Position numbers and translations under genes: made by a program. A DNA stretch of 7,291 bases from Pseudomonadota bacterium (GTDB lineage Bacteria > Pseudomonadota > Gammaproteobacteria > Burkholderiales > Casimicrobiaceae). The stretch covers positions 1-7,291 of the forward strand of contig JAKLIE010000079.1 of assembly GCA_022709775.1 (NCBI GenBank), given 5' to 3'. Positions 6,053 to 7,291 of the stretch are shown here, piece by piece (position 1 is the stretch's first letter; each line of letters opens with the position of its first letter). The notes beneath the pieces are model-generated. The model had not been told where the DNA came from, searched no databases, and worked only from the letters and a program-made list of their open reading frames with translations.

Positions 6053-6936
6053 CGCAGCACCTCGCGAATGTAGAGCACGACGACGCTCAGCAGGATAAGC
6101 AGGATGATGATCCCGATGGCCGCGCCGTATCCGGCCTGGTAGTACATGAACGCGTTCTGGTACGCGTACAACGGCAGCGTCATCGACGCCGACCCCGGAC
6201 CGCCCTTGGTCAACACGAACACGATGTCGAACGAGTTGAACGTCCAGATCGTCTCGAGCGTGAGGACGATGAGGATGACCTTCTTCATGCTCGGTAGGAC
6301 GACCCGCACCTGAGACTGGAAGTAGTTCGCGCCGTCGATCGCCGCGGCCTCGAGGATTTCGCCCTCGAGCGACTGGAGGCCGGCAAGGATCATGATCGTC
6401 ACGAACGGAAGTCCCATCCAGATGTTCGCCACGATGCACGTCCACAAGGCGAGGTTCGTGTCGGTCAGCCACGACGGCGGGCTGGTCACGCCCAGTCCGG
6501 CAAGCGCGGCGTTCAGCGGCCCATCGGCGAGGAAGATGTAGCGCCAGATGAGCGACACGACAACTCCCGGCAGGGCCCACGGGATCAGGGTTGCGCTGCG
6601 GAAGAATCGCCGGAACCGCAGGTAGCGCGAGTTCAGCATCGTCGCCAGGATATAGGAGAGCAGGAACATGACGGCGACGCTCGTCACGGTCCACACCAGG
6701 CTGTTTCCGAGCGCGCGCAGGAACACGGGGTCGCGGAAGAGCAGGATGAAGTTCTCGAATCCCGTGTAGACCGTCTTGCGCGTCAGCGCGCGGTACGAGT
6801 AGACGACCCGCGTGATCCCCTGGATGAGCGGGTACAGGCTGATGAAGCAGAGCACGGCCAGCGATGGGAGCAGGAACGGGAGCGCCCGCTTCTCCTCGAC
6901 CAGCGACCGCGCGGCGTGCGCCTTAGGCGTCTTCAT
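6049..6936 (-). CDS. Carbohydrate ABC transporter permease, MalF-type (CUT1 family)
   Basis: A 295-residue inner-membrane protein that forms half of the channel of a binding-protein-dependent sugar importer. Six hydrophobic segments are visible at about residues 20-42, 78-100, 115-136, 163-186, 216-241 and 268-290. The cytoplasmic EAA loop that docks the ATPase is intact: EAAAIDGA at 196-203 followed by LP at 214-215. The TKGGPG stretch at 243-248 and the AYQNAF...GYGAA region near 258-272 are characteristic of MalF/UgpA-like subunits, and the length matches the short members that lack MalF's large periplasmic loop. The ATG lies inside the end of the dehydrogenase gene (14-base overlap), with a GGTGAT ribosome-binding sequence 8 bases upstream. 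Its stop overlaps the MalG-type gene as ATGA. The family is certain; the ligand is unknown, and the CUT1 subfamily covers oligosaccharides, glycerol phosphate and polyols. Confidence 0.95.
   Translation of the reverse strand: MKTPKAHAARSLVEEKRALPFLLPSLAVLCFISLYPLIQGITRVVYSYRALTRKTVYTGFENFILLFRDPVFLRALGNSLVWTVTSVAVMFLLSYILATMLNSRYLRFRRFFRSATLIPWALPGVVVSLIWRYIFLADGPLNAALAGLGVTSPPSWLTDTNLALWTCIVANIWMGLPFVTIMILAGLQSLEGEILEAAAIDGANYFQSQVRVVLPSMKKVILIVLTLETIWTFNSFDIVFVLTKGGPGSASMTLPLYAYQNAFMYYQAGYGAAIGIIILLILLSVVVLYIREVLR
6058..6063 (-). promoter_or_regulatory. Ribosome-binding site for the MalG-type permease
   Basis: GAGGTG lies 5 bases before the ATG at 6052. Together with the ATGA overlap it supports this start over the ATG two codons further in. 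Confidence 0.7.
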
Positions 6937-7291
6937 CGAATCGGATCACCGCCTTCAACCCCTCGGGGTCCCCCGCCCGCTCGAACGCCTCGGCAGCACG
7001 CGACAGCGGGACGGACGAGGTCACGATCCCGTCGAGGGCTCCGGGGTGCTCTCGAATCCACTCCACCGCGTCGCGGAAGTGCCGCGTCTGGAAGCCGAAG
7101 CTGCCTGCGAGAGAGACCTCACGGTAGTGCACGGCGAACGCGTCGACGCTCACGCGCTCCCCTTTCGGCAACCCGCCGAACAAGAGCGCGGTCCCTCCCG
7201 GCGCCGCCCGCGACACCGCGTCCTCGGCCACGGCTCGGTCGCCGACCGCGATGAGAACCCGGTCCGCTTCCGGAGCTCCGAGCGCGACGGA
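6923..7291 (-). CDS. Zinc-type medium-chain alcohol/polyol dehydrogenase, C-terminal part (5' end outside window)
   Basis: This is the last 122 residues of an NAD(P)-dependent medium-chain dehydrogenase; the reading frame is open to the window edge, so the catalytic zinc domain is missing only because of the cut. Seen in the sequence: the end of the Rossmann fold with the APGGTALLFGG strand-turn, then an HYREVSLAGSFGF segment, a helix ending in VEWIREHPG, the SVPLSRAAEAFERA motif and a terminal GLKAVIRF. This order is typical of sorbitol (L-iditol) dehydrogenase, threonine dehydrogenase and related zinc dehydrogenases, which oxidise a secondary alcohol or polyol in the cytoplasm. Its stop overlaps the next gene by 14 bases, so it probably acts on the imported compound or a product of it. 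Exact substrate cannot be read from the C-terminus. An internal GTG at 7231-7229 is in frame but would remove half the nucleotide fold, so it is not a credible start. Confidence 0.86.
   Translation of the reverse strand, partial: SVALGAPEADRVLIAVGDRAVAEDAVSRAAPGGTALLFGGLPKGERVSVDAFAVHYREVSLAGSFGFQTRHFRDAVEWIREHPGALDGIVTSSVPLSRAAEAFERAGDPEGLKAVIRFDEDA
6945..6950 (-). promoter_or_regulatory. Ribosome-binding site for the MalF-type permease
   Basis: GGTGAT on the minus strand, 8 bases before the ATG and inside the dehydrogenase coding end. It is partial but matches the extended anti-Shine-Dalgarno region, and it agrees with translation coupled to the overlapping dehydrogenase gene. Confidence 0.55.

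Larger units (their letters stand above)
1..7291 (-). other. Single tightly packed eight-gene operon
   Basis: Junctions in transcription order are overlaps of 14, 4, 4 and 22 bases, a gap of 15 bases, then overlaps of 11 and 4 bases. Three of the junctions are ATGA or GTGA couplings. No intergenic stretch long enough for a promoter, terminator or attenuator exists, and no gene is supported on the plus strand. The promoter must lie upstream of 7291 and the terminator below 1. One transcript is inferred from spacing, not observed. Confidence 0.85.

Noticed and set aside
5225..6694. A 489-codon reading of the MalG-type gene with a long N-terminal extension
   Set aside because: The extra residues are an out-of-frame translation of the MalF-type permease. 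The ATG at 6052 with its ATGA overlap and ribosome-binding site fits normal MalG length.
6916..7254. A 112-codon plus-strand open frame at the right edge
   Set aside because: Antisense to the dehydrogenase C-terminus; Arg/Pro-rich with no recognisable motif.
1..7291. Search for tRNA or rRNA genes, CRISPR arrays, insertion sequences and terminal inverted repeats
   Set aside because: Coding sequence fills the window on the minus strand, and I saw no spaced direct repeats, transposase motifs or tRNA-like cloverleaf. Subtle hairpins were not computed.

Overview
The window is one strand-consistent stretch of what looks like a single polycistronic operon. All eight recognisable genes lie on the minus strand, so transcription runs from position 7291 towards 1. 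Neighbouring genes overlap by 4, 4, 4, 11, 14 or 22 bases, or are separated by only 15 bases, so there is no internal space for a conventional promoter or terminator. Both outer genes are cut by the window edges. The DNA is strongly G+C rich, with G or C at most third codon positions, two GTG starts and clear Shine-Dalgarno sites. That, with a carbohydrate-type ABC importer, suggests a high-GC bacterium, probably from a lineage known mainly from environmental genomes. The phylum cannot be fixed from the sequence; a halophilic archaeon is less likely because the proteins are not unusually acidic.

Layout in transcription order. (1) The C-terminal third of a zinc-type medium-chain alcohol/polyol dehydrogenase (7291-6923). 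(2, 3) Two inner-membrane permeases of a CUT1 (MalF/MalG-type) sugar importer (6936-6049 and 6052-5225). (4) A small-molecule kinase of the NAD kinase/diacylglycerol kinase superfamily with a GGDGT motif (5228-4173). (5) A homologue of formylmethanofuran:tetrahydromethanopterin formyltransferase, Ftr/FhcD (4194-3280). (6) A homologue of methenyl-tetrahydromethanopterin cyclohydrolase, Mch (3264-2275). (7) A full-length aldehyde:ferredoxin oxidoreductase (AOR) family tungsten-pterin enzyme (2285-420). (8) The N-terminal 141 residues of a second, clearly different AOR-family enzyme (423-1).

The right part looks like a sugar or polyol uptake and oxidation operon. The left part combines two consecutive enzymes of the tetrahydromethanopterin C1 pathway with two AORs. 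Tight translational coupling says they belong to one process. The Ftr and Mch homologues keep the principal catalytic residues I can align (Glu248 in Ftr; Arg187 and Glu190 in Mch). They differ from textbook enzymes in several otherwise well-conserved motifs, so they look like a specialised paralogous branch rather than the housekeeping C1 pathway. None of the formylmethanofuran dehydrogenase subunits A-C, Fae, MtdB, a solute-binding protein or a transport ATPase is in the window. The working inference is a substrate-specific import-and-oxidation pathway that carries a one-carbon unit, or a chemically analogous formyl/amidine-type group, with AOR enzymes as ferredoxin-linked redox steps. The actual substrate is unknown.
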